In this document: positions 8,259 through 15,174 of the stretch, one piece after another | Layout of the letters: every line of letters begins with the position of its first letter | Position numbering within the stretch: the stretch's first letter is position 1 | Assembly: GCF_047638075.1 (NCBI RefSeq) | Contig: NZ_JBLJBV010000010.1 | Coordinates: 1-32,456, forward strand | Source of the DNA: UBA6197 sp047638075 | GTDB taxonomy: Bacteria; Pseudomonadota; Alphaproteobacteria; Rhodobacterales; Rhodobacteraceae | Length of the DNA: 32,456 nt | Direction of reading: 5' to 3' | The notes under the pieces: generated by a model | The model's database searches: none | Told to the model about the DNA's origin: nothing | What the model saw: the letters and a program-made list of their open reading frames with translations, nothing else | Position numbers and translations under genes: made by a program

Positions 8259-8329
8259 CGCCGCAGTTGCGGCGTAGCGCGCAGCGAAGCCGGGGTCAAC
8301 GGCCCCTGCCGCAATCAGGGCTTGCTACG
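8259..8329 (-). promoter_or_regulatory. Structured leader candidate between metZ and the GST gene
   Basis: Nested inverted repeats: CGTAGC (8273-8278) with GCTACG (8324-8329), then AAGCC (8287-8291) with GGCTT (8319-8323). These enclose GGGG/CCCC (8292-8295, 8303-8306) and a CTG/CAG stem (8306-8308 with 8316-8318; the one shared base means the two inner stems compete at their edge). Next to it, CGCCGC (8259-8264) pairs with GCGGCG (8269-8274) and overlaps the outer stem by two bases, so the two folds partly exclude each other. Read toward metZ, the last hairpin ends about 30 bp before the start codon. A weak TATACG box (8333-8338, minus strand) would start the RNA near the outer stem. It matches no SAM riboswitch I can recall. 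It could equally be a bidirectional control region or chance GC pairing. Confidence 0.4.
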
Positions 8330-8378
8330 GGCGCGTATAGGCCCATCTGTCAGGCAGACGAAAACGAAAGGCAGGCAG

Positions 8379-9068
8379 ATGATCGACCTATACTATTGGC
8401 CCACGCCCAACGGCTGGAAAATATCCATCGCGCTTGAGGAAATGGGCCTGCCCTATCGGGTAAAGCTGGTAAATATTGGCGCGGGCGAACAGTTCGCCCC
8501 GGACTTTCTGGCGATTTCACCCAATAACCGGATGCCCGCGATTGTGGACCCCGAGGGCCCGGAAGGGCCGGTTTCGGTATTTGAATCCGGTGCAATCTTG
8601 CAATATCTGGCGCGAAAATCGGGGCAGTTCTACGGGCAGACCCCGCGCGACCAGATCGCGGTGGAACAATGGCTGATGTGGCAAATGGGCGGCCTTGGCC
8701 CGATGGCCGGGCAGGCGCATCATTTTCTGCGCTATGCTCCGGCAATGGAACCACCACACGATCTGCCCTACGCCAAGGACCGCTACCGCGCCGAGGTGGC
8801 GCGGCTTTACGGTGTGCTGGACCGGCAATTGGCCAAGGCAGCTTTCGTCGCGGGTGATTTCCTGTCGATTGCGGATTTTGCGATCTGGCCCTGGGCAAGC
8901 CGGTGGGAGGGACAGGACCAGACGTTGGAAGATAAACCCCATATGGCGCGTTGGCTGGATCTGATGGCCGCCCGCCCCGCGGTGCAGCGCGGCCGCGCCG
9001 TGGCAGAGGACAAGCGCGGCGATCTGACCACGGACAAGGCGGCGCAGGCAGTTTTGTTCAAGCGTTAG
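8379..9068 (+). CDS. Glutathione S-transferase, YfcG/YghU-like (Nu class)
   Basis: A 229-aa glutathione transferase. The N-terminal thioredoxin-like domain begins MIDLYYWPTPNGWKISIALEE; the TPNGxK segment is typical of E. coli YfcG/YghU-type enzymes, which have disulfide-bond oxidoreductase activity with glutathione. NNRMPAIVD supplies the cis-Pro and ESGAILQYLA the glutathione-binding Glu-Ser pair. The helical C-terminal domain follows. The ATG at 8379 is preceded by an AAGGCAGGC stretch. The stop codon overlaps that of the convergent yciB gene (9065-9068), leaving no room for a terminator between them. Confidence 0.9.
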   Translation: MIDLYYWPTPNGWKISIALEEMGLPYRVKLVNIGAGEQFAPDFLAISPNNRMPAIVDPEGPEGPVSVFESGAILQYLARKSGQFYGQTPRDQIAVEQWLMWQMGGLGPMAGQAHHFLRYAPAMEPPHDLPYAKDRYRAEVARLYGVLDRQLAKAAFVAGDFLSIADFAIWPWASRWEGQDQTLEDKPHMARWLDLMAARPAVQRGRAVAEDKRGDLTTDKAAQAVLFKR

Positions 9069-9670
9069 GTTTCATCCTCTTTTTCAAGCGCATAGCGGGT
9101 GAACAACCGGCTTTGCGCCATGAAAAAGCCAAACATAAGCGCGGTCAGGCCAAAGGTCTTGAAGTTGACCCAGGCCTGATCGGAAAAATTGCGCCAGATC
9201 ACCTCATTGGCAACGGCAAGCCCCAGAAAGAACCCGATCAGCCGCCGGGTCAGGATGGTCCAGCCGGCGGGTTGCATCGGCAGGACTTCCTCCATCACCA
9301 GCGCGAGCCAGGGTTTGCCGCGCAGCAGGCCCAACGTCAAAAGGCCTGCGAACAGAAGGTAGATGATGGTTGGCTTCATCTTGAAAAACTTGGGGTCGTT
9401 CAGCCAGATCGACAGCCCGCCGAACCCCACCACCAGCACCAACGTCGCAATCTGCATCGGTGCCAACCGCCCAGTCAGCCGCCACAGGATTGCCGTGGCC
9501 AGCACCATCAGCGGGATAAACCCCGCCGTGGCCAAAATAAAGCCAGAATATTCGGTGCCATGGATCAGGAACGTCTGATCCTTGAGCCGCCCGAAAGCGA
9601 CGAAAAACGCGACCAACGGGCCGAATTCAAGACCGATCTTGACCCATGGGCTGATCTTTTTGCCTGCCAT
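9065..9670 (-). CDS. yciB: YciB/septation protein A family inner membrane protein
   Basis: A 201-aa polytopic inner-membrane protein of the YciB (intracellular septation protein A, IspZ) family, linked to cell-envelope integrity and septation. It starts MAGKKISPWVKIGLEFGPLVAFFVAF and has about five to six hydrophobic segments. NDPKFFKMKPTIIYLLFAG and the late NEVIWRNFSDQAWVNFKTFG are family-typical. It is slightly longer than the 179 aa of E. coli YciB. The open frame extends upstream, but the ATG at 9670 gives the family start. Its start is 14 bp from the stop of the broken transporter gene, so the two were probably cotranscribed. Confidence 0.9.
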   Translation of the reverse strand: MAGKKISPWVKIGLEFGPLVAFFVAFGRLKDQTFLIHGTEYSGFILATAGFIPLMVLATAILWRLTGRLAPMQIATLVLVVGFGGLSIWLNDPKFFKMKPTIIYLLFAGLLTLGLLRGKPWLALVMEEVLPMQPAGWTILTRRLIGFFLGLAVANEVIWRNFSDQAWVNFKTFGLTALMFGFFMAQSRLFTRYALEKEDET

Positions 9671-9684
9671 ATCCTGCTTTTCCT

Positions 9685-10288
9685 TCAGCCTGCCATTTCC
9701 ACAATCACCGCCCCCGCCGCAATCAGCGCCATCAGCGCGACGCGCCGTGACCCCACCTTTTCGCCCAGGATCAACCAACCGATCAAGGCCGCAAACACCG
9801 TCGAGGTTTCACGCAATACCGCCGCCTCTCCGACCTTGTCCAGCCGTGTGGCCAGCAAGATCGCGCCAAAGCTGAAAAATGCAACGATGGCGCCGGTCAG
9901 CCCGCGTTTCATCAGCGGCACACTCTCGGAACTGGGGACCGAAGACCAGCGCCGCCAGGTCACCAGCGGCATGAACCACCCGTCAATGAAGAAAAACCAC
10001 GCCAAAAACGTGAACGGATCGCGCGTCGCACGGATGCCGTAGGCGTCATAGATGGTGTAAAGCGCGAAAAATCGCCGGTCAGCAGCGTCGCCACCCCCGC
10101 CCATTGCCCCAAGGTGAAATGTTCGCCAAAAACCACGCCCGCCCCGATCACCGCGAACAGCGGGCCGGTGCCGCGCACCACCGGATAGGCCACGGTATAG
10201 GCACCCCGGCTGTAGGTCATCGTCTGTGCCAGTTCATAGCCGATATGAATGAAGAGGGCCCCGGCCAGGATCGGCCAAAGAGGCGGTT
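9685..10288 (-). pseudogene. EamA/DMT transporter pseudogene, 3' part
   Basis: This is the C-terminal portion of a drug/metabolite transporter with EamA repeats. One frame reads PLWPILAGALFIHIGYELAQTM...GPLFAVIGAGVVFGEHFTLGQWAGVA (about 10285-10085). A second frame then reads FFALYTIYDAYGIRATRDPFTFLAWFF...LGEKVGSRRVALMALIAAGAVIVEMAG (to 9685). The switch lies near 10066-10073. Compared with the usual length of such proteins, about 30-35 residues between QWAGVA and FFALYT also seem to be missing, so I infer an internal deletion plus a one-base shift. The 5' part continues beyond the IS at 11330. Substrate unknown; the gene is surely non-functional. Confidence 0.85.
10285..10288 (+). repeat. 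Target site duplication, left copy (GGTT)
   Basis: GGTT abuts the left end of the IS and is repeated at 11330-11333 right after the other end. Joining the flanks with one copy restores the reading frame WPEP-PLWPILAG of the interrupted transporter. If the element ends one base later, the duplication is GTT (3 bp). Confidence 0.8.
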
Positions 10289-10351
10289 TGGACCAGCACC
10301 GGTTTCGTTCCGGTTTTTTGAGAGCAATACCCGCCATCAAGGAGACCGGAT

Positions 10352-10654
10352 ATGGCAGCGATACCGCGCGACGAGTTCAAGCGGGATACGGTGCGCATCG
10401 CGCTCACTAGTGGCCTGACACGGCGTCAGGTTGCGTCTGATTTGGGGGTTGGGCATTCGACCCTTGGCAAATGGGTTCGGATGTTTTCTGAGGAATCCAA
10501 AGTTCCTGCGCAGGACGCCGAACTGCTTTGTAAGAACGAACGGTTGCGCAAAGGGAACCGCATTCTCCGGGATTTGAGCCGGACAGGAAAACCGTCTGGG
10601 AGACTGTTTTTCCGGCGAATGGGGGAGGTGCCAAAAAAGGCGGCGATGCGTTGA
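10352..10654 (+). pseudogene. IS3-family transposase OrfA remnant
   Basis: The 100-codon frame opens with an HTH of the InsE/OrfA type (TRRQVASDLGVGHSTLGKWV), then the coiled-coil-like AELLCKNERLRKGNRILRD. Intact OrfA proteins continue with an EERDILKKA-type segment, which is disturbed here, so the tail after about residue 73 (RTGKPSGRLF...) is out of frame. The DNA-binding part may still be expressed; no strong ribosome site is seen before the ATG, though AAGGAGA lies about 10 bases upstream. Confidence 0.75.
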
Positions 10655-10705
10655 CCGGCAGCGTATGCCTGCAAGCGCGAGAGGTTTCTTCGCGGCCCAA
10701 AAGCC

Positions 10706-11292
10706 GTGAAGTTTCAGTATATTGCTGGGTATCGCGGTACCCTGACCCGCGACCAACTGTGCCGCCTGATGGGCGTTTCAGAACGTGGGCTCCATGCCTG
10801 AAAGCACAGGCCCCCGTCGCACCGGCAGCGACGCGACATGGTGCTCTTGACCCTATCCGCGATCAGCACCGCCTGAGCCTGCGCAGCTATGCGTTGCCCG
10901 TTAGGCGATTGCATCGCCGCAAGGGGCAGGCCGCGCATGACCGAGAAGTTGAACGAGCGGGGCATCCGCGTCGGCCAGCGCCGCGTTGGCCGTCTGATGC
11001 GCCAGAACGGCATCCAGGTCATCCGCCTCCGGAAGTTCAAACGCACCACCAACCGTCGACTGGCAGGGCATGCCTTGCATGCCCGAGAGGGGGGATTACG
11101 CCTTCAACATCGCGCCGAATCCCTTGCAGCAGGACTTCAGCGCGAGCGAGCCGAACCAGAAGTGCCCTCTCATGGTTTGCAAACAAACCATTGCCAGCCA
11201 ACGGAATACATCAATGGCTTCTAGAACCCGCGCCGGAAGCACTAGCCCTCGGCTCGAAATCACCCGTGGCCTTCGAACAATGGGCCGTCTAA
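10706..11292 (+). pseudogene. IS3-family transposase OrfB remnant lacking the DDE core
   Basis: Pieces of OrfB in several frames: VKFQYIAGYRGTLTRDQLCRLMGVSERGLHA then a stop (from GTG 10706); GRPRMTEKLNERGIRVGQRRVGRLMRQNGIQVIRLRKFKRTT (from about 10925); FNIAPNPLQQDFSASEPNQK (about 11106-11163); then directly EYINGF, close to the C-terminus, and SPVAFEQWAV at the end. The catalytic Asp-Asp-Glu region that should lie between EPNQK and EYINGF is absent. At the join sits an 8-bp inverted repeat, ATGGTTTG/CAAACCAT (11172-11179, 11184-11191). Not functional. Confidence 0.8.
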
Positions 11293-11329
11293 CATGTGCA
11301 CCTGACCGGAATGAAACCGGTGCAGGTCC

Positions 11330-11333
11330 GGTT
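11330..11333 (+). repeat. Target site duplication, right copy (GGTT)
   Basis: This is the second copy of GGTT, directly after the right inverted repeat of the IS; see the left copy at 10285-10288. Confidence 0.8.
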
Positions 11334-11538
11334 CCGGCCAAGGCACAACGAAGAAGGCGATAGGGGCGGCGATCAGCCCGTAGTTTGCATCAATGGCGGC
11401 GCGCGACAGCCACGGGTCATGGCGCCCCTTTTGCAGCGTGCCGAAGATTGCGTGCAGAACCGCCGCCATCAGTGCAAGCCCCATCGCCGCGCGATGCCCC
11501 GCCTCGGTGCCTTCAAGCGAAATCAGCCATTCGCGGAT
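11330..11538 (-). pseudogene. EamA/DMT transporter pseudogene, 5' part
   Basis: The N-terminal portion of the interrupted transporter: REWLISLEGTEAGHRAAMGLALMAAVLHAIFGTLQKGRHDPWLSRAAIDANYGLIAAPIAFFVVPWPEP, broken at WPEP by the IS and continued at 10285. Homologues that I remember begin a few residues before EWLISLEG; here the codon at 11536-11538, where the start is expected, reads ATC, so the natural start may also be lost. An ATG at 11484 is internal. It lies downstream of ftsY in the same direction. Confidence 0.75.
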
Positions 11539-11606
11539 GGGTGGCGCGGGCTGTTGCTGCGGACGGGGGGCTGGCGGCCCCCCGCGCCCTGTGGGCTTCC
11601 CCCCGC

Positions 11607-11626
11607 GAGTATTTTCGCCAAAAAAA
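11607..11626 (+). repeat. GAGTATTTTCGCC intergenic motif beside ftsY
   Basis: GAGTATTTTCGCCAAAAAAA lies just beyond the ftsY stop, next to a GC-rich stretch (11567-11606) that contains complementary runs of C and G (GGGGGGCTGGCGGCCCCCC). Read leftward as ftsY is transcribed, it is TTTTTTTGGCGAAAATACTC followed by GCGGGGGG. Similar sequences sit at 5825-5840 and 3337-3347. It may mark the transcript end of ftsY or be a small dispersed repeat. Confidence 0.45.
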
Positions 11627-11633
11627 GCCCATC

Positions 11634-12752
11634 CTAGCGGTCTTGGCCGACAAGGGCGCGGGCGAAATCCTTGGGGTCGAAGGGGGCGAGGTCGTCGATT
11701 TGTTCGCCCACGCCGATAGCATGGATCGGCAGGCCGAATTTATCGGCCAGCGCGACCAGAACGCCGCCTTTGGCGGTGCCGTCAAGTTTGGTCATCACAA
11801 GGCCCGACACATCCGAGATGTTGCGGAAGGTTTCGACCTGCGACAGCGCGTTCTGGCCGGTGGTGGCGTCCAGCACCAAAAGCGTGTTGTGCGGGGCGGT
11901 GGGGTCTTTTTTGCGGATCACGCGGACAATCTTGGCCAGTTCCTCCATCAGATCGGCGCGGTTTTGCAGGCGGCCTGCGGTGTCGATCATCAACAGGTCA
12001 GCGCCGGTTTCCTGGGCACGGGTCATCGCATCAAAGGCGAGGGATGCGGGGTCCGAGCCCTCGGGGGCGGTCAGGACCGGCACACCGGCGCGCTCGCCCC
12101 AGACTTGAAGTTGTTCGACGGCGGCGGCGCGGAAGGTATCGCCCGCCGCGATGATCACCGATTTGCCGGCAGCCCGGAACTGGCTGGCCAATTTGCCAAT
12201 GGTGGTGGTCTTGCCCGAGCCATTGACGCCGACGACCAGCACCACCTGCGGTTTTGTGGGGTAAAGCGGCATCGGGCGGGCGACGGGGGCCATGATCCGG
12301 GTGATCTCATCGGACAGCAGGGTCTGGATTTCAGCAGTCGAGAGGCGCTTTCCCATCCGTCCCTCAGCCAGATTGGCGGTGACGCGCAGTGCGGTTTCAA
12401 CCCCCATGTCGGACCGGATCAGCAGATCTTCGAGGCTTTCAAGCATTGCATCGTCCAGCGCGCGACGCGGGGCGGCGGGGTCTTCGCCGCGGCCCAGCAG
12501 GCGGCCGAAAAGGCCGGGTTTGCGGGCGGGGTCGGCAACCTGTGCTGGTACCGGGGCGGGGTCCGGCTTTGCGGTGGGGGCGGGGGCCTGCGGTGCCTGG
12601 GGGGCCGGGTCGGGTTGGCGCGTGACGGCCGTTTCGGGGGCGGCGTCGGGGGGTGTCTCAACCGGGGCCTCGGCGATGATCGCATCCAGCCCCTCCTCAA
12701 GTTTTGAGGAGGATTTCAGCAGGCGGGATTTCAGCTTGTTGAAAAACGACAT
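11634..12752 (-). CDS. ftsY: Signal recognition particle receptor FtsY
   Basis: A 372-aa SRP-type GTPase that docks ribosome-SRP complexes at the inner membrane for cotranslational insertion. It opens with a short basic amphipathic N-terminus (MSFFNKLKSRLLKSSSKL), then an acidic/Pro-Ala-rich A domain (about 20-95), then the N domain. The G domain carries GVNGSGKTTTIGKLA (G1), DTFRAAAVEQL, DTAGRLQNR (G3) and TKLDGTAKGG (G4), ending GEQIDDLAPFDPKDFARAL. The start at 12752 fits the family. It lies 60 bp after a lysoplasmalogenase-like gene and was probably followed by the now-broken transporter gene and yciB in one leftward group. Confidence 0.96.
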   Translation of the reverse strand: MSFFNKLKSRLLKSSSKLEEGLDAIIAEAPVETPPDAAPETAVTRQPDPAPQAPQAPAPTAKPDPAPVPAQVADPARKPGLFGRLLGRGEDPAAPRRALDDAMLESLEDLLIRSDMGVETALRVTANLAEGRMGKRLSTAEIQTLLSDEITRIMAPVARPMPLYPTKPQVVLVVGVNGSGKTTTIGKLASQFRAAGKSVIIAAGDTFRAAAVEQLQVWGERAGVPVLTAPEGSDPASLAFDAMTRAQETGADLLMIDTAGRLQNRADLMEELAKIVRVIRKKDPTAPHNTLLVLDATTGQNALSQVETFRNISDVSGLVMTKLDGTAKGGVLVALADKFGLPIHAIGVGEQIDDLAPFDPKDFARALVGQDR

Positions 12753-12812
12753 CGGAAGGCCTTTCGCTTGTCCCTCTCACCTAATCAATCCGGAGGGTGA
12801 AAGAAAGGCTGC

Positions 12813-13448
12813 TTAGGCAACCGAGCCAAACAGGATCAACACCTGCCCCAGCCAGTAAAGCGCCCATAAAAGATATTTGGCCGCGCGCCGCAAGGGGCCA
12901 TCGGACAGCACGAATATCTCAAGTGCCAGGACCAGATCCGAAAGCAGGAAGGCCAGCGCCCCGGCGCGGATCTGGCCAAGGCGGGGCGGAAGGCCCAACG
13001 CGGCAAGCGCCATCGCCAGAATGATCAGCACATAGGCCCGCACCGCAAGCCGCAAGGAACCGGTGCGCGGCGCCAGCCACGATTCGGTCGAGAGACCAAG
13101 GCCGATCAGGGCCAGCGCGGGCCAGAACGGCGGCAGGGCTGCACCTGCACCGACAAAGGCCGCAACATAGGCCAGATGCCCCGCCCCGAACGCCCCCATC
13201 CCCGCCAGAAAAGCGCGTTGGCCGGGGCGCGACAGAAAATAATCGCCAAGTGCGCCCAGACCAAGGCCAAGGATCACCAGCATCGGCGCGTCAATCACCA
13301 CGCCAATCAGCGCCAGCATTGCAACCGAAGTGGTCTTGATCACGGATTTTGCCGCGCTGGGGTCTTGCACACAGTAGTGGAACGCCATCGCCAACGCCGC
13401 CAACAGCGCCGCAGAAAACAGTGAAATCACCAAGATGTTGTCGCTCAT
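12813..13448 (-). CDS. YhhN-family (TMEM86-like) membrane protein, putative lysoplasmalogenase
   Basis: A 211-aa, strongly hydrophobic protein with about seven to eight membrane segments, resembling the YhhN/TMEM86 family. Members of this family, such as human TMEM86B, hydrolyse the vinyl-ether bond of lysoplasmalogens; the bacterial role is often unproven. Recognisable segments are KTTSVAMLALIGVV and LGLGALGDYFLSRPGQRAFLAGMGAFGAGHLAYV, with the conserved Asp-Tyr and Gly-His pairs, and the late LSDLVLALEIFVL. The frame extends upstream, but the ATG at 13448 (MSDNILVISLF) gives a normal membrane N-terminus. The gene is divergent from the alkB-type gene. Confidence 0.8.
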   Translation of the reverse strand: MSDNILVISLFSAALLAALAMAFHYCVQDPSAAKSVIKTTSVAMLALIGVVIDAPMLVILGLGLGALGDYFLSRPGQRAFLAGMGAFGAGHLAYVAAFVGAGAALPPFWPALALIGLGLSTESWLAPRTGSLRLAVRAYVLIILAMALAALGLPPRLGQIRAGALAFLLSDLVLALEIFVLSDGPLRRAAKYLLWALYWLGQVLILFGSVA

Positions 13449-13540
13449 CTGCCCAGAAGCGCTTAAATTCTGACCTGTGACAAGGCGTCTGCCCTTCTTT
13501 GGCCGAATTTGGTTATAGTCTGGCGCAAAAGAGGTGTCCG

Positions 13541-14668
13541 ATGCTGCGCAAACCAAGTTTTGAAAACCCGTTCAGGGCGTTGGCTGACCATATGCCGCAG
13601 GTGCGGGGGTTTGCCTTTGCCACGCTGCTGCCGCTGCCGTTGTTGGCGCTGGGGGCAGTATTTGGCGGGGTCTGGGCCTGGGCTGCGCTGGGGTATATTG
13701 CGGTGCTGATCCTTGCGCTCGATGCGCTGATTGCGCGGGCCGCGCCCGATGCGCCTGAGGGGGTCGAGTTTCCCGCCGCGAACCGGCTTTCGGTTGCACT
13801 TGCGGTGGCGCATTTCGGGGCGCTGGCGCTGGCGGTTTTCGCGCTGTCAGGGGGAACGGGGTTGACCTGGGGCAGTTGGATCGCGGTGTTTCTGGGGTTC
13901 GGGATGTTCTTTGGGCAGGTGTCCAACTCTAACGCGCATGAGTTGATCCACCGCGCCGACAGGGGGCTGTTCGTGCTGGGCATGTGGGTCTATATTTCGC
14001 TGCTGTTCGGGCATCACACCTCGGCGCATCGGCTGGTGCATCACCGGTTTGTGGCCACCCCCGATGACCCGAATTCCGCCGCATTGGGCGAGGGGTTCTG
14101 GGCCTTTGCGCCGCGCGCGTGGCTGGGGTCGTTCATCGCAGGCTATGAGATGGAGGCGCAGCGCGCCGATCAGCGCCGGGGCGGCGGATTGCGTCGACCA
14201 TTGCGCCGGGTAAACCCCTATTGGCTCTATCTGGCGGGCGGGATCGGGTTTCTGGTGCTGGCGGGTGCGGTTTTCGGGGGGGGCGGGGTGCTGGTCTATC
14301 TGCTGCTCTGTGCCTATGCGCAGATGCAGCTTTTGCTGTCCGATTATGTCCAGCATTACGGGTTGGAGCGCCGCGCCCTGGCCTTTGACCGGTATGAGCC
14401 CGTCGGCCCCGCCCATAGCTGGGATGCGCCACACCCGGCCTCATCGCTGTGGATGCTAAACGCACCGCGCCATTCCGACCATCACGCCCACCCGGCGCGC
14501 GAATATCCCGCGCTACGGCTGGGTCCGGTGACGCCAGACCGCCCGATACTGCCACGGTCGCTGCCCACGATGGCCGCGCTGGCGTTGGTGCCGCCGCTGT
14601 GGCGCCGGGTGATGGACCGCCGGGTTGCGCGGCTACAAAAGGCAAGGCCTGCGCCCCTCACACCTTAG
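13541..14668 (+). CDS. alkB: AlkB-type alkane 1-monooxygenase (membrane di-iron hydroxylase)
   Basis: A 375-aa integral-membrane non-haem di-iron enzyme of the fatty acid hydroxylase/desaturase superfamily. The histidine boxes are NAHELIH (131-137), HHTSAHRLVHH (158-168), DYVQHYGL (268-275) and the AlkB signature RHSDHHAHP (310-318). AlkB enzymes hydroxylate the terminal carbon of medium to long alkanes using a rubredoxin. The second box lacks the EHxxGHH form of Pseudomonas AlkB, and no rubredoxin gene is nearby, so the substrate may be another hydrophobic chain. The ATG at 13541 follows AGAGG; upstream codons in frame lack a ribosome site. Five to six membrane helices are visible. Confidence 0.88.
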   Translation: MLRKPSFENPFRALADHMPQVRGFAFATLLPLPLLALGAVFGGVWAWAALGYIAVLILALDALIARAAPDAPEGVEFPAANRLSVALAVAHFGALALAVFALSGGTGLTWGSWIAVFLGFGMFFGQVSNSNAHELIHRADRGLFVLGMWVYISLLFGHHTSAHRLVHHRFVATPDDPNSAALGEGFWAFAPRAWLGSFIAGYEMEAQRADQRRGGGLRRPLRRVNPYWLYLAGGIGFLVLAGAVFGGGGVLVYLLLCAYAQMQLLLSDYVQHYGLERRALAFDRYEPVGPAHSWDAPHPASSLWMLNAPRHSDHHAHPAREYPALRLGPVTPDRPILPRSLPTMAALALVPPLWRRVMDRRVARLQKARPAPLTP

Positions 14669-14727
14669 TGGGTGGCAGCGATGGCGGCTTTCTGGCAGGC
14701 TGGCCGCAGACCAGACCGGAGACTTTG

Positions 14728-15165
14728 ATGCGCCCTCTTCGACGCCTGCATGACCCGCTTGCAAGCCTGCCGGCCGCCCTTGCCTTTGGCGCGCTGATGC
14801 TGGCGTCGCTGCCCGCACACGCGCAAGACGCGTTGAACGCCGAGGCCTTTGACGCGCGCACCGTGGGCCGCACCATCACCTATAACGCCTATGGTACGCC
14901 CTACGGGGTCGAGCAGTACCTACCCGGCCGAAAGGTGGTCTGGGCCTTTGCCGAAGGGCAGTGCAAGACCGGATTCTGGTTTGAAAAGGATGGGTTGATC
15001 TGCTTTTCCTATGAAAATGACCCCATCCTGCAATGTTGGACCTTTCATGACACCGCCGCCGGGCTAACCGCCTATTTCAACGGCGACCGGAAAAACGAGC
15101 CGCTTGTGTCGCTGCGCGAAAGCCCCGAGCCGCTGATTTGCACCGGCCCTGATGTGGGGGTCTGA
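14728..15165 (+). CDS. Small exported protein of unknown function
   Basis: A 145-aa protein with a Sec signal peptide: basic start MRPLRRLHD, hydrophobic AALAFGALMLASL and a likely cleavage after PAHAQ. The mature part is about 110 aa and includes TYNAYGTPYGVEQYLP, a motif GQCKTGFWFEKDGLICFSYE and four to five Cys that could form disulfides in the periplasm. The G-W-F-E-x-D-G-x-I-C-F pattern resembles small periplasmic proteins of Rhodobacterales that I cannot name. The ATG at 14728 is preceded by CGGAGA. It lies 59 bp after the alkB-type gene in the same direction and may be cotranscribed. It is convergent with xseA, 9 bp apart. Confidence 0.75.
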   Translation: MRPLRRLHDPLASLPAALAFGALMLASLPAHAQDALNAEAFDARTVGRTITYNAYGTPYGVEQYLPGRKVVWAFAEGQCKTGFWFEKDGLICFSYENDPILQCWTFHDTAAGLTAYFNGDRKNEPLVSLRESPEPLICTGPDVGV

Positions 15166-15174
15166 ACGCGCGGG

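Larger units (their letters stand above)
10289..11329 (+). mobile_element. Degenerate IS3-family insertion sequence (1041 bp)
   Basis: The element has terminal inverted repeats of 25 bp with two mismatches (10290-10314 against 11305-11329), beginning GGACC(A/T)GCACCGG. It begins with TG, as is usual in IS3-family elements, and is flanked by a GGTT duplication. It holds a nearly complete orfA and a badly damaged orfB. At about 1041 bp it is shorter than typical IS3-family elements (about 1.2-1.5 kb), because most of the orfB DDE integrase core is missing. It interrupts a DMT transporter gene. It cannot make its own transposase, but with both ends intact it could be moved by a related active element. 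Confidence 0.88.

Noticed and set aside
8229..8378. SAM-II (metA-type) riboswitch before metZ
   Set aside because: The conserved pseudoknot sequences of that class are not recognisable; I list the region only as an unclassified foldable element.
11385..12707. 440-codon plus-strand frame opposite ftsY
   Set aside because: Shadow of ftsY; its Gly/His-rich sequence is what the antisense of this codon usage gives.
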